DNA of 64,000 bases. Source: Nocardia vinacea NBRC 16497 (lineage in GTDB: Bacteria > Actinomycetota > Actinomycetes > Mycobacteriales > Mycobacteriaceae). The notes under the pieces were generated by a model that was not told the DNA's origin, did no database searches, and saw nothing but the letters and a program-made list of their open reading frames with translations. The stretch lies in the NCBI RefSeq assembly GCF_000308835.1, contig NZ_BAGN01000425.1, positions 20,894-84,893 of the forward strand, written 5' to 3'. The position numbers and the translations under genes were made by a program. Positions 35,440 to 43,499 of this stretch are shown piece after piece. Within the stretch, counting starts at the first letter, position 1. Each line of letters opens with the position of its first letter.

Positions 35440-37071
35440 ATGAGTGGATCGGCGAACGTCGCTGGTACGACGGCCGACGCGGTCGACGTCCTGGTGGTCG
35501 GCGCGGGCGTGACGGGCATCTATCAGCTGTACCGGGCCCGCGAGGAGGGTTTCTCGGTGCAGTTGCTCGAGGCGGGCGACGGCGTCGGCGGGACGTGGTA
35601 CTGGAACCGCTATCCCGAGGCGCGTTTCGACTCCGAGAGCTACACCTACGGCTACCTGTTCTCCAAGGAACTGTGGGAAGAGTGGGAGTGGTCCGAGCGG
35701 TTCACCGGCCAGCCGGAGAACGAACGCTACTTCAACTTCGTTGTCGACCGATTCGATCTGCGCCGCCACATCCGGTTCGGCGTCCGGGTGATCGCCGCGG
35801 AATTCGACGAGTCGGCCGGTATCTGGACGGTGCGCACGGATGACGGCGCCGAGCATCGCGCACGCTTCCTCGTCGCCGCCACCGGGGTGCTCTCGGTGCC
35901 GTTCATTCCGGAGGTGTCCGGACGCGAATTGTTCGGTGGCGAACAGCATCACACCGGCCGCTGGCCGAAGACCCCGATCGATTTCACCGGTAAGCGCGTC
36001 GCCATCATCGGGACCGGATCCAGTGGCGTGCAGATCGTTCCGGCCATCGCCGACCAGGTCGCCTCGTTGACGGTGTACCAGCGGACACCGGACTGGTGCA
36101 CGCCGCTGAACAACGCGCCGCTCACCCCGCAGGAGCGGGCCGAGATCAAGGCCGACTTCGAACGGATCCGCGAGACCCTGAACACCTCGCCGAGCGGATT
36201 CCTGCATGCACTGCCCAGCCGCTTTTCGACCGACGATACGGCCGAACAGCGGCAGGCATTCTTCGAAAAGATGTGGAACAGCCCGGGTTTCACGAAGTTG
36301 ACCGAAAACTACATCGACTTCACGACCAACCCCGAAGTGAACAAGGAGTTCTGCGAATTCATCGCGGACAAGATCCGCGGCATCGTCACCGATCCCGCGA
36401 CAGCCGACAAACTCATCCCGAAGGACCACATCTACGCCGGTCGGCGTCCACCCTTCGTAACCGGCTACTTCGAGGCCTACAACAAGCTGAACGTTTCGCT
36501 CGTCGCCCTGAAAGAGACCCCGATCATCCGCATCACCGAGACCGGGATCGAGACGGCCGAAGGCCTGCGTGAGTTCGACATCATCATCTGGGCGACCGGC
36601 TACGACTTCGGCACCGGTGCGCTCAATCGACTCGGCATCCGCGGTCGCAATGGCCTTGCGCTGGAGGAGTATTGGGCGGAAGGGCCCAATACGTACCTCG
36701 GCGTCGCGACGGCCGGGTTCCCGAACTTCTTCTTCCCCGGCGGACCGCACGGTGCGCTCGGCAACAATCCGCGCTATGCCGGCGACCAGGTGGACTGCGT
36801 CACAGGGGCGTTGGTGCACGCACGCGATAACGGCTACGAGGTCATCGAGGTGGACCCCGCCGCGGAGGCGGAGTGGACCGAAACGGTCAACGGCAGCGGG
36901 TCGCTGTTCTTGGAGAGCAGCTATTTCTACGGGTCGAACATTCCCGGCAAGGCGGTCAAGCAGCTGCTGAATCCGACCGGGCGGCCCAACCTGCAGCGGC
37001 TGATCGCCGAACTCGCCGCGAACGAGTACTCGGCATTCATCTTGTCCAAGGTCGAGGAAGCGGCGGCGTAA
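35440..37071 (+). CDS. Baeyer-Villiger-type flavoprotein monooxygenase
   Basis: 543 residues. FAD motif VLVVGAGVTGIYQLYRARE, then GVGGTWYWNRYPEARFD, the fingerprint FGGEQHHTGRWP (FxGxxxHxxxW), and the NADPH motif VAIIGTGSSGVQIVPAIA. These define type I BVMOs of the cyclohexanone/steroid/CHMO-like group, which insert oxygen next to a ketone to give esters or lactones. First gene of a rightward operon with two NTF2-like proteins and a cyclase-family hydrolase, a logical ring-opening set. Confidence 0.93.
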   Translation: MSGSANVAGTTADAVDVLVVGAGVTGIYQLYRAREEGFSVQLLEAGDGVGGTWYWNRYPEARFDSESYTYGYLFSKELWEEWEWSERFTGQPENERYFNFVVDRFDLRRHIRFGVRVIAAEFDESAGIWTVRTDDGAEHRARFLVAATGVLSVPFIPEVSGRELFGGEQHHTGRWPKTPIDFTGKRVAIIGTGSSGVQIVPAIADQVASLTVYQRTPDWCTPLNNAPLTPQERAEIKADFERIRETLNTSPSGFLHALPSRFSTDDTAEQRQAFFEKMWNSPGFTKLTENYIDFTTNPEVNKEFCEFIADKIRGIVTDPATADKLIPKDHIYAGRRPPFVTGYFEAYNKLNVSLVALKETPIIRITETGIETAEGLREFDIIIWATGYDFGTGALNRLGIRGRNGLALEEYWAEGPNTYLGVATAGFPNFFFPGGPHGALGNNPRYAGDQVDCVTGALVHARDNGYEVIEVDPAAEAEWTETVNGSGSLFLESSYFYGSNIPGKAVKQLLNPTGRPNLQRLIAELAANEYSAFILSKVEEAAA

Positions 37072-37113
37072 AAAGCGGTCGAGCAGGCAGTTCCGTTCAA
37101 TGATGGAGAGAAA

Positions 37114-37512
37114 ATGAGCGAATCCAACGAAGCCCGCATAGCGGCCGGCGTGCGTGCGGCGATCGGCGCCCACACCCAGGCGCAGGACGCGGGGCAGGCC
37201 GATGAAATCGTCGCCCTGTACGCGCCCGACGGGGTGCTCGAGATTCCGGGCATGGACCCGATCAGCGGGCACGACGCGCTGCGGGCGGCATTCGAGGGCT
37301 GGGCGCCGACGGCGCCGCAGCGTCACTTCGTCGCCAACACCCTGATCACCGCGCTGACCGCGGACGAGGCGACGGCCGTGAGCGACGTGGCCTTCTTCCA
37401 GCGCGGCGAGGCGGGCTGGGCGGTACAGGTCGTCGGTCGATACGAGGACACGCTGCGGCACAGCGACGGAGCCTGGCTGTTCCAGCACCGCAAGACGACG
37501 TACCTGACCTAG
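37114..37512 (+). CDS. NTF2/SnoaL-like protein (paralogue 1)
   Basis: 132 residues, soluble alpha+beta cone of the SnoaL/ketosteroid isomerase superfamily (IVALYAPDGVLEIPG, PQRHFVANTLIT, GRYEDTLR, KTTYLT). Clearly duplicated from, or to, the next gene: many identical stretches over the full length. It may be an isomerase, hydratase or binding protein for the BVMO product; no catalytic residue can be assigned with certainty. Confidence 0.82.
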   Translation: MSESNEARIAAGVRAAIGAHTQAQDAGQADEIVALYAPDGVLEIPGMDPISGHDALRAAFEGWAPTAPQRHFVANTLITALTADEATAVSDVAFFQRGEAGWAVQVVGRYEDTLRHSDGAWLFQHRKTTYLT

Positions 37513-37554
37513 AAGCGTCGAATCCGCCGGAACCAGAACATCTTTGGAGAATCA

Positions 37555-37953
37555 ATGAGCGAGTCCACCAAGGCGCAGGTCGCGCACGGGGTCCACACCG
37601 CCATCGCCGCGTACGCGCATGCGCTCGACGACGGACGAACCGACGATATCGTCGCGCTGTTCAGCCCCGATGGCGTCAGCGAGATCATGGGCGTCGGCAC
37701 CTTCGAGGGCCACGAAGCCATCCGCCAGGTCTATGCCGGATTGCTGCCCACCCAACCGCAGCGACACCTGGTGGCCAACACCGTCATCACCTCCTGGACC
37801 GAGAACGAGGCGACCGCCAACAGCGACCTGGTCTTCCTGCAGCGCGGCGAATCGGGCTGGGCCGTGCTGATCGCGGGCCGCTACGAGGACACCCTGCGTC
37901 GTGATGACGGCGCATGGCGTTTCCAGTACCGCAAAACCACATACGTGATGTAA
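37555..37953 (+). CDS. NTF2/SnoaL-like protein (paralogue 2)
   Basis: 132 residues, the same length as its neighbour and sharing MSES, PQRHLVANT, QRGE.GWAV, GRYEDTLR and KTTY. TTTGGAGAA precedes the ATG. A tandem pair suggests a heteromer or two related substrates. It lies 19 bp before the cyclase gene, so co-expression is likely. Confidence 0.82.
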   Translation: MSESTKAQVAHGVHTAIAAYAHALDDGRTDDIVALFSPDGVSEIMGVGTFEGHEAIRQVYAGLLPTQPQRHLVANTVITSWTENEATANSDLVFLQRGESGWAVLIAGRYEDTLRRDDGAWRFQYRKTTYVM

Positions 37954-37972
37954 GAGAGATTAGGAGCAATCC

Positions 37973-39010
37973 GTGACCAAACGGTGGAAGCAACGTCCGC
38001 CCGGCTCGAACTGGGGCGATTTCGGCGACGACGATGAGTTGGGGCGGGTCAACCTGATCACCCCGGAGAAGGTTCTGCAGGGGGTGCGCGAGGTCGAACA
38101 CGGCATCACCTTCAGCCTGAGCCTGCCGCTGGACTACCCGGGCGGTACCGCGCTGAACCAGCGCCGGTATCCGCCGATCCTTCGGCCGACCGAGGATCTG
38201 GCGCACAACCAGGACACCTTCTACAACGTCGTCGCGCGCGACAAGATCGCCCCCAGCTTCATCGATTTGTGGAGCGACGATGTCGTGACGCTCTGGCTGC
38301 AGTATTCGACGCAGTGGGACTCGCTGGCGCATCAGGGTGCATTGTTCGACGCGGACGGCGACGGTGTTGCGGAACCGGTGTACTACAACGGATTTCGCCC
38401 CGGGACCGATATCGTCGGTCCCCAGGAGGACGCCAAGGGTGACGGCAGCGGAAGTGTCTCCTTCGCCAAACACCTCGGCTGCGAGCACATGGCCGCGCAC
38501 GGCATGCAGGGCCGTGGCGTCCTGATCGACGTGTCGCACCTCGGAAGCGACTGGCAGCCGGTCGATTTGAAGATGCTCAAAGACATCATGGCGAAGGACA
38601 ACGTCGTCGTGGAACCGGGCGATATGCTCCTGCTGCACACCGGCTTCGCCACCCAGGTTCTCGCCTGGGAGAAGAACCCGGGACCCGAGATCCAGGCCAT
38701 GTATCCCTACCTCGACGCGACGGATGAGTCGCTGCTGGAGTGGATCGCCGAATCGCAGATCTCGGCGCTCGTCTCGGACAACTACGCGGTCGAAGGCTGG
38801 GCGCCCGACAGCGAGACGCCGCACACACTGCTGCCGATCCACAACCTGTGCCTTTTCAAGCTCGGCATCCCGCTGGGTGAGCTCTGGTACACCGAGGAAC
38901 TGGCGACCTGGCTGCGCGAACACGAGCGCAGCCGCTTCCTGCTGACGGCACCGCCACTGCGCCTGCCCGGGACGATGGGCAGCCCGCTGACCCCGGTCGC
39001 GACCGTCTGA
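37973..39010 (+). CDS. Cyclase (KynB-like) family metal-dependent hydrolase
   Basis: 345 residues, GTG start at 37973 behind TTAGGAG. The region STQWDSLAHQGALFD and the HGMQGRGVLIDVSHLG motif are those of the cyclase family (PF04199), which includes kynurenine formamidase and ring or amide hydrolases with an H-x-D/H metal site. In this operon it would hydrolyse a lactone or ring product of the BVMO. Last gene before a strong terminator. Confidence 0.88.
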   Translation: MTKRWKQRPPGSNWGDFGDDDELGRVNLITPEKVLQGVREVEHGITFSLSLPLDYPGGTALNQRRYPPILRPTEDLAHNQDTFYNVVARDKIAPSFIDLWSDDVVTLWLQYSTQWDSLAHQGALFDADGDGVAEPVYYNGFRPGTDIVGPQEDAKGDGSGSVSFAKHLGCEHMAAHGMQGRGVLIDVSHLGSDWQPVDLKMLKDIMAKDNVVVEPGDMLLLHTGFATQVLAWEKNPGPEIQAMYPYLDATDESLLEWIAESQISALVSDNYAVEGWAPDSETPHTLLPIHNLCLFKLGIPLGELWYTEELATWLREHERSRFLLTAPPLRLPGTMGSPLTPVATV

Positions 39011-39036
39011 CGCGGGTCGCCGGATTCCAGATTCGG

Positions 39037-39075
39037 TTCGGTGCAGGTGAGGCGCTATGCCTGACCTGCACCGAA
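39037..39075 (+). terminator. Rho-independent-type terminator of BVMO operon
   Basis: TTCGGTGCAGGT-AGGC pairs with GCCT-ACCTGCACCGAA (17 bp, one mismatch, GCTAT loop), followed by TGTTTT. The best terminator in the window. Confidence 0.85.
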
Positions 39076-39106
39076 CTGTTTTCGCTCGAAGGAAGGGAGC
39101 GCCGCG

Positions 39107-39799
39107 ATGCCTACAACGCGTACGGAACGCGCGAAAACCGCCCGCTACTACCGCAAGCGGGAGCAAGTGGTGGATGTCGCCGTCGAACTCTTCTCGAAGA
39201 ACGGCTATGCGAGCACCGGGGTCGCCGATATCGGCACCGCCGCCGGACTGGCCCGCGGTGCGCTGTACTACTACATCGGTTCCAAAGAAGAGTTGCTGGC
39301 CGAGATCCACGACCGCGTGATGGATCCACTGCTCACCGAGGCCTCGGCGATAGTCCGGCTGGATATCGGCTTCCAGACCCGGCTGCGACTGCTCTCGGAA
39401 TCGCTACTGCGCCAGATCGTGCACCGACAAGATCATGTGTGGGTCTTTCTGCACGAACACCATCAACTGCAGGGTGAATACCGCATCCGATTCCGGGCCA
39501 AGCGCCAGCGTTTCGAGTCCCAGATCCGCGAAGTACTCGACGATGGGCATCGGCAGGGCAAGCTGCGGGTGCGGGATCTGGAGCTCACCACCCTCGCGTA
39601 CCTGAACCTGCACAACTACACATACCAGTGGGTGGGTCGGCGCGCGGATCTGCAGGTGGACGAGCTCGCCCGCTTCTATTGCGAGATCTTCTTGAACGGA
39701 ATTCTGATCGAGCGGATCGACGAGGCGGCGGCCGAAGCCGAACTGGCGCACGGCCGTTCCGTGCTCGGTGTGCTGCTCGCGAAGGGGCTCGAACACTAG
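39107..39799 (+). CDS. TetR family regulator (paralogue of 25931)
   Basis: 230 residues. Recognition part STGVADIGTAAGLARGALYYYIGSKEELL, ligand domain with HQDHVWVFLHEHHQLQGEYR. The similarity to the TetR at 25931 extends through the effector domain. It is set between the BVMO operon and the SDR at 39866 and flanked by two terminators, so it forms a separate transcript. It or its paralogue is the likely reader of the KACYGACCGRTH operators. Confidence 0.88.
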   Translation: MPTTRTERAKTARYYRKREQVVDVAVELFSKNGYASTGVADIGTAAGLARGALYYYIGSKEELLAEIHDRVMDPLLTEASAIVRLDIGFQTRLRLLSESLLRQIVHRQDHVWVFLHEHHQLQGEYRIRFRAKRQRFESQIREVLDDGHRQGKLRVRDLELTTLAYLNLHNYTYQWVGRRADLQVDELARFYCEIFLNGILIERIDEAAAEAELAHGRSVLGVLLAKGLEH

Positions 39800-39802
39800 G
39801 AA

Positions 39803-39852
39803 AGCCCGTCGCTCACCGCACCTCTCCCACCGGGTGCGGCAAGCGACGGGCT
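39803..39852. terminator. Bidirectional nested hairpin
   Basis: AGCCCGTCGCT/AGCGACGGGCT (11 bp, perfect) encloses a second stem CCGCACC/GGTGCGG, between convergent TetR and SDR genes. Confidence 0.8.
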
Positions 39853-39865
39853 GTTGCCTATCGCG

Positions 39866-40804
39866 CTATGACGTTGTGTCTGCGCTCATCTGAGCGAACT
39901 GATGCTTCAGGAATGTGCCGGACCAATTCATCAGATCCGTCGGCACGTAATAGCCGGTCTCGTCATTGATAGCCGCCCAGTGTGCGGCGACATCCTCGAT
40001 CGTGGCCGGGCCCGGTGCCAGATAGCCTTCCGTCGAGGCCAGGAACAGTCGCGCGAAGCGGCCCGCTCCCGCGGTGTAGATCTCGCCGTTGACCGGGCAG
40101 CTTTCGTGGGCCAGGAAGGCGGCCATCGGCGCCACCGACTCCGATGGCATGGCCGCGGCGGCGGCCGCGGCGTTCTCGTCGCTGTCGGGATCGCCACCGG
40201 CCATGCGGGTGTAGGCCGCGGGCGCAAGCAGATTCACCTTGATCCCGTGTGGTTCACCGGCCAGCTTCGCGCTGCGTGCCAGGCCGATGAGTCCCGCCTT
40301 CGCCGTCGCGTACGGCAGGTTGACGTCCATGCCGAAGATGCCGCTCGAGGTGGTCAGCACGACCCGGCCATAGCTCTGGCTCGAGAAATGCGGCCAGGCG
40401 GCCTTCATGGTGTTGAACGAGCCGAGCAGATGTACCGCGAGGTGCCGCTCGACATTGTCCAGTTCGACGTCGGGCAAGCCCGCATACCTGACGATGCCCG
40501 CGTTGTTGATCAGGATGTCGATGCGGCCGAACCGCTCTACCGCGGCGTCGATGATCGCCTGGGCCCCGGCCGGTGTCGAGACGTCGTTGCCGTCGGCGAT
40601 GGCCGAACCGCCGGCCGCGGTGATGCCGTCGACGACCGCTTGGGCCGGTGTGGTGTCGGCGCCGTCGCCCTCGATCGATCCACCCAGATCGTTGACGACG
40701 ACGCTCGCCCCGCGTTCGGCCAGGAGCCGGGCGTGGGCCCGCCCGATGCCGCGACCCGCGCCGGTAACCACCGCGACGCGGCCCTCGAAACTCAACTCAC
40801 TCAT
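39866..40804 (-). CDS. SDR, MFE-2/peroxisomal multifunctional-type
   Basis: 312 residues, longer than classical SDRs. TGAGRGIGRAHARLLAERGA, NNAGIVR, the PYATAKAG active site and a C-terminal extension (TIEDVAAHWAAINDETGYY) recall the dehydrogenase part of type 2 multifunctional enzymes, which oxidise (3R)-hydroxyacyl-CoA. An operator lies 60 bp upstream, so it belongs to the island regulon. Confidence 0.88.
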   Translation of the reverse strand: MSELSFEGRVAVVTGAGRGIGRAHARLLAERGASVVVNDLGGSIEGDGADTTPAQAVVDGITAAGGSAIADGNDVSTPAGAQAIIDAAVERFGRIDILINNAGIVRYAGLPDVELDNVERHLAVHLLGSFNTMKAAWPHFSSQSYGRVVLTTSSGIFGMDVNLPYATAKAGLIGLARSAKLAGEPHGIKVNLLAPAAYTRMAGGDPDSDENAAAAAAAMPSESVAPMAAFLAHESCPVNGEIYTAGAGRFARLFLASTEGYLAPGPATIEDVAAHWAAINDETGYYVPTDLMNWSGTFLKHQFAQMSADTTS

Positions 40805-40863
40805 TCGCGACTCCTGTCGTACTTCATTGTCGATCTGTGGCCCCGGTCACCGTATTTTAGACC

Positions 40864-40875
40864 AATCGGTCAGTA
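40864..40875. promoter_or_regulatory. KACYGACCGRTH-type operator before SDR 39866
   Basis: AATCGGTCAGTA, reverse complement TACTGACCGATT, a full match to the motif. Confidence 0.5.
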
Positions 40876-40888
40876 CATACAATGACGG

Positions 40889-41686
40889 TTACCGGCCCCG
40901 GAAGGTTGCTTTTCGCGGGCCGTCCTGGACGAAGCTGCGCAGGCCGTGCTGTCCGTCCTCGCTTGCGAAGCATCGGGTGATCAGATCGGCTTCCAGTGCC
41001 AGCCCGTCCTCGATCGGCATGTCGAACCCGCTATCGATCGCCTGCTTCGCATACTCGAGCGCGAGCGGGCCACGGGCGTACGAGAGCCCTCGCTCGACGG
41101 CGGCGTCGAACACTTCGGCGTCGTCGAGCAGTTGATCGATGAGGCCGATGCGCAGGGCCTCCTCCGCGCGCACGAGGCGTCCGGTGAGGATCAGATCCTT
41201 TGCTCCTGCGAGTCCGACGATCCGCGAAAGACGTTGTGTACCACCGGAGCCGGGCATGATCCCGAGCGTGATCTCGGGCAGGCCGAGGACGGCGCCGCGA
41301 CCGCCGATGCGGAAGTCGGCGGCCAGCGCCAGCTCGCAGCCGCCGCCCAGCGCGTAGCCGTTGATCGCCGCGATAGTGATCTGCGGAGCCGTTGCCAGGG
41401 CGTGAAATGCTTGTTGCAGCACCCGGTTTCGCTGTCCGAATGCCTCGGGGGACAGGCCGAGCATCTCCTTCACGTCGGCACCGGCCGCGAAGTGTTCGCC
41501 GCCGGTGATCACGACCGCCCGATAGGTAGTGCTGCTGTGCAGTTCCGCCGCAACGGTTTCGAGCAGATCCCACATCTCCTGGTCGAGCGCGTTCACCGGA
41601 TGGCGCTGGATGCGCAGGATAGCGAGTCGCTCGTCGGCGGGATGCGGCTCGAGCCCGACCTTGGCGGGCGCTGGATTGCTGCTCAC
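40889..41686 (-). CDS. Enoyl-CoA hydratase (crotonase)
   Basis: 265 residues. Oxyanion-hole segment HFAAGADVKEML, then AAINGYALGGGCELALAADF and the canonical LPEITLGIMPGSGGTQRL, with catalytic Glu residues at the expected places, unlike the crotonase at 7016. It would hydrate 2-enoyl-CoA. Divergent from the SDR at 41777 with an operator between them. Confidence 0.92.
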   Translation of the reverse strand: MSSNPAPAKVGLEPHPADERLAILRIQRHPVNALDQEMWDLLETVAAELHSSTTYRAVVITGGEHFAAGADVKEMLGLSPEAFGQRNRVLQQAFHALATAPQITIAAINGYALGGGCELALAADFRIGGRGAVLGLPEITLGIMPGSGGTQRLSRIVGLAGAKDLILTGRLVRAEEALRIGLIDQLLDDAEVFDAAVERGLSYARGPLALEYAKQAIDSGFDMPIEDGLALEADLITRCFASEDGQHGLRSFVQDGPRKATFRGR

Positions 41687-41730
41687 TATTCGATGCCTCC
41701 GTTTGTGTGCTACGTTCGCGCGGTACAGTG

Positions 41731-41742
41731 TACCGACCGGTC
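41731..41742. promoter_or_regulatory. KACYGACCGRTH-type operator (divergent hydratase/SDR)
   Basis: TACCGACCGGTC, a full match, in the 90-bp gap between the two divergent starts. Confidence 0.55.
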
Positions 41743-41776
41743 GAAGAATTTATCGGTGGATGGACGGTGAGATGCA

Positions 41777-42529
41777 ATGGGTATGGGGCATGCCGGCGTA
41801 TCGGGGCGACGCGTAGTCATTACCGGCGCCGGACGCGGCTTGGGACGGGTGCTCGCGACCGCCTTCGACGCCGCGGGGGCGCAGCTGGGATTGGTCGCGC
41901 GGTCGGAGCACGCGCTGCGCGAGGTGGCCGACTCGCTGCACGGAGACCCACTGGTGTGTGCGGGTGATGTGCGCGACGACGAGTTCAACGACACCGTCGC
42001 CGAACGCATGGTCGAGCGCTTCGGTGGCGTGGATGTGTGGATCTGCAATGCCGGTGTGTCACCGGAGGTTTCGACGGTGACACAGACCAAGGCCGCCGTA
42101 TGGCGCGACATCATCGACGTGAACCTGACCGGGACCTTCCTCGGTGCGCGTGCGGCGGCATCGGTGATGGGGGAGGGCGGTCGGATCATCGTCACGGGTT
42201 CGGTCATCGGTCAGCGGCCGCGTGCCGGACTTTCCGCATACGCGGCCTCCAAGAGTGGTGCCCACGCCCTGGTTCAGGCCCTGGCGCAGGAACTCGGACC
42301 ACGTGCGATCACCGTCAACGCGGTCGCGCTCGGCTGGTTCGACACCGGGATGGGAGCGCACTGGCACCGGGATGCCGAGCGCGAGAACGATATCGTCGGC
42401 CATACCGCCCTCGGGCGCTGGGGAACTCCCGCCGACCTGCCCGGCATCTATCTGTTCCTGGCCGCCGAATCCTCGGCCTATGTCACGGGCACCACGATCA
42501 CGGTCGACGGCGGATATTCACTGCTGTGA
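41777..42529 (+). CDS. SDR family oxidoreductase
   Basis: 250 residues, MGMGHAGVSGRRVVITGAGRGLG start; CNAGVSPE, AYAASKSG active site, ending YVTGTTITVDGGYSLL. Classical SDR length. Its stop overlaps the GTG start of the nucleotide cyclase gene (GTGA at 42526-42529), so the two are translationally coupled, an unusual pairing. Confidence 0.88.
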   Translation: MGMGHAGVSGRRVVITGAGRGLGRVLATAFDAAGAQLGLVARSEHALREVADSLHGDPLVCAGDVRDDEFNDTVAERMVERFGGVDVWICNAGVSPEVSTVTQTKAAVWRDIIDVNLTGTFLGARAAASVMGEGGRIIVTGSVIGQRPRAGLSAYAASKSGAHALVQALAQELGPRAITVNAVALGWFDTGMGAHWHRDAERENDIVGHTALGRWGTPADLPGIYLFLAAESSAYVTGTTITVDGGYSLL

Positions 42530-43437
42530 CCGCCGCCCCGCGCTACACCGCCGCACAGGCCGCGGCCGCGGCCGGGGTACCGCTCGCGCGGGCCCGCCGG
42601 TACTGGTGCGCGCTCGGTTATCCGGCCGCGGGTGCGACCGATCTCGAATTCACCGAATCCGATATCGACATGCTGCGCATGATGACCGGGTTCGTCGCCG
42701 AAGGTGCGGTGGCCGAACCCGATTCGCTGCGGTTGGCCCGGGTATTGAGTCGCTCCATCGCACATCTGGCGCAGTTGCAGGTGGAGATCGTCACCAGCCG
42801 GTTGAGAGCGAATGGTATCGGGCGCGCCGAGGCGCTCCGAGTCCTGACGGACCGGACCTCGGAGGTGCAGTGGTTGCTCGGGCAGATCTGGCGTCGCCAG
42901 TTGAGCGTCGCGGCGGCCATGCCCGAGGCCGACGAGTCCACGTCGGCCGTATCGGGCGTGGGCTTCGCCGACATCGTCGATTTCACGGAACTGAGCCGGG
43001 ACCGCTCCGATATCGAGCTGACGCGCATCATCGCGCGATTCGAGTATCGCGTCACCGAGATCGTCGTCGACCGCGGTGGTGACGTCGTCAAAATGCTCGG
43101 CGACGAGGTGCTGTTCACTGCCGATGACGCCGCGGCCCTCGCTCATATCGCCACCGGGCTGATCGCGGCCTTCGAAGACGACGCCGATATCCGCGGCCTG
43201 CGGGTGGGTTTGGCGCTGGGGCCGGTGGCCCGGCACCTGGGTGATGTCTTCGGCACCACGGTGAATTTGGCGAGTCGGCTCACGGTACGCACCGAACCGA
43301 ATACCGTGCTGGTCGCACCCGCGGTGGCCGAGGCGCTCACCGGGCATCCCGACTTCGACCTCAGGGCACTGGAACCTGCGGATATTCGAGGATTCGGCCC
43401 GACGACGCCGGTCCTATTACGCAATAAAGTATCCTGA
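42526..43437 (+). CDS. Class III adenylate/guanylate cyclase with N-terminal regulatory domain
   Basis: 303 residues. The first ~165 residues start with a MerR/helix-turn-helix-like stretch (YTAAQAAAAAGVPLARARRY) and resemble the autoinhibitory, pH-sensing domain of mycobacterial Rv1264-type cyclases. The catalytic domain has the two metal aspartates (FADIVDFTELS and MLGDEV), the lysine before MLGDE, and the transition-state Asn and Arg of VNLASRLT. It should be active and make cAMP, though base choice needs testing. Cytosolic, no membrane segment. Confidence 0.85.
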   Translation: MTAAPRYTAAQAAAAAGVPLARARRYWCALGYPAAGATDLEFTESDIDMLRMMTGFVAEGAVAEPDSLRLARVLSRSIAHLAQLQVEIVTSRLRANGIGRAEALRVLTDRTSEVQWLLGQIWRRQLSVAAAMPEADESTSAVSGVGFADIVDFTELSRDRSDIELTRIIARFEYRVTEIVVDRGGDVVKMLGDEVLFTADDAAALAHIATGLIAAFEDDADIRGLRVGLALGPVARHLGDVFGTTVNLASRLTVRTEPNTVLVAPAVAEALTGHPDFDLRALEPADIRGFGPTTPVLLRNKVS

Positions 43438-43499
43438 TTTCCGTCGCGGCCGTCACGATCAGCGCATTCCCAACCTCCGGCCGTGTTCGAGGAGATTCC

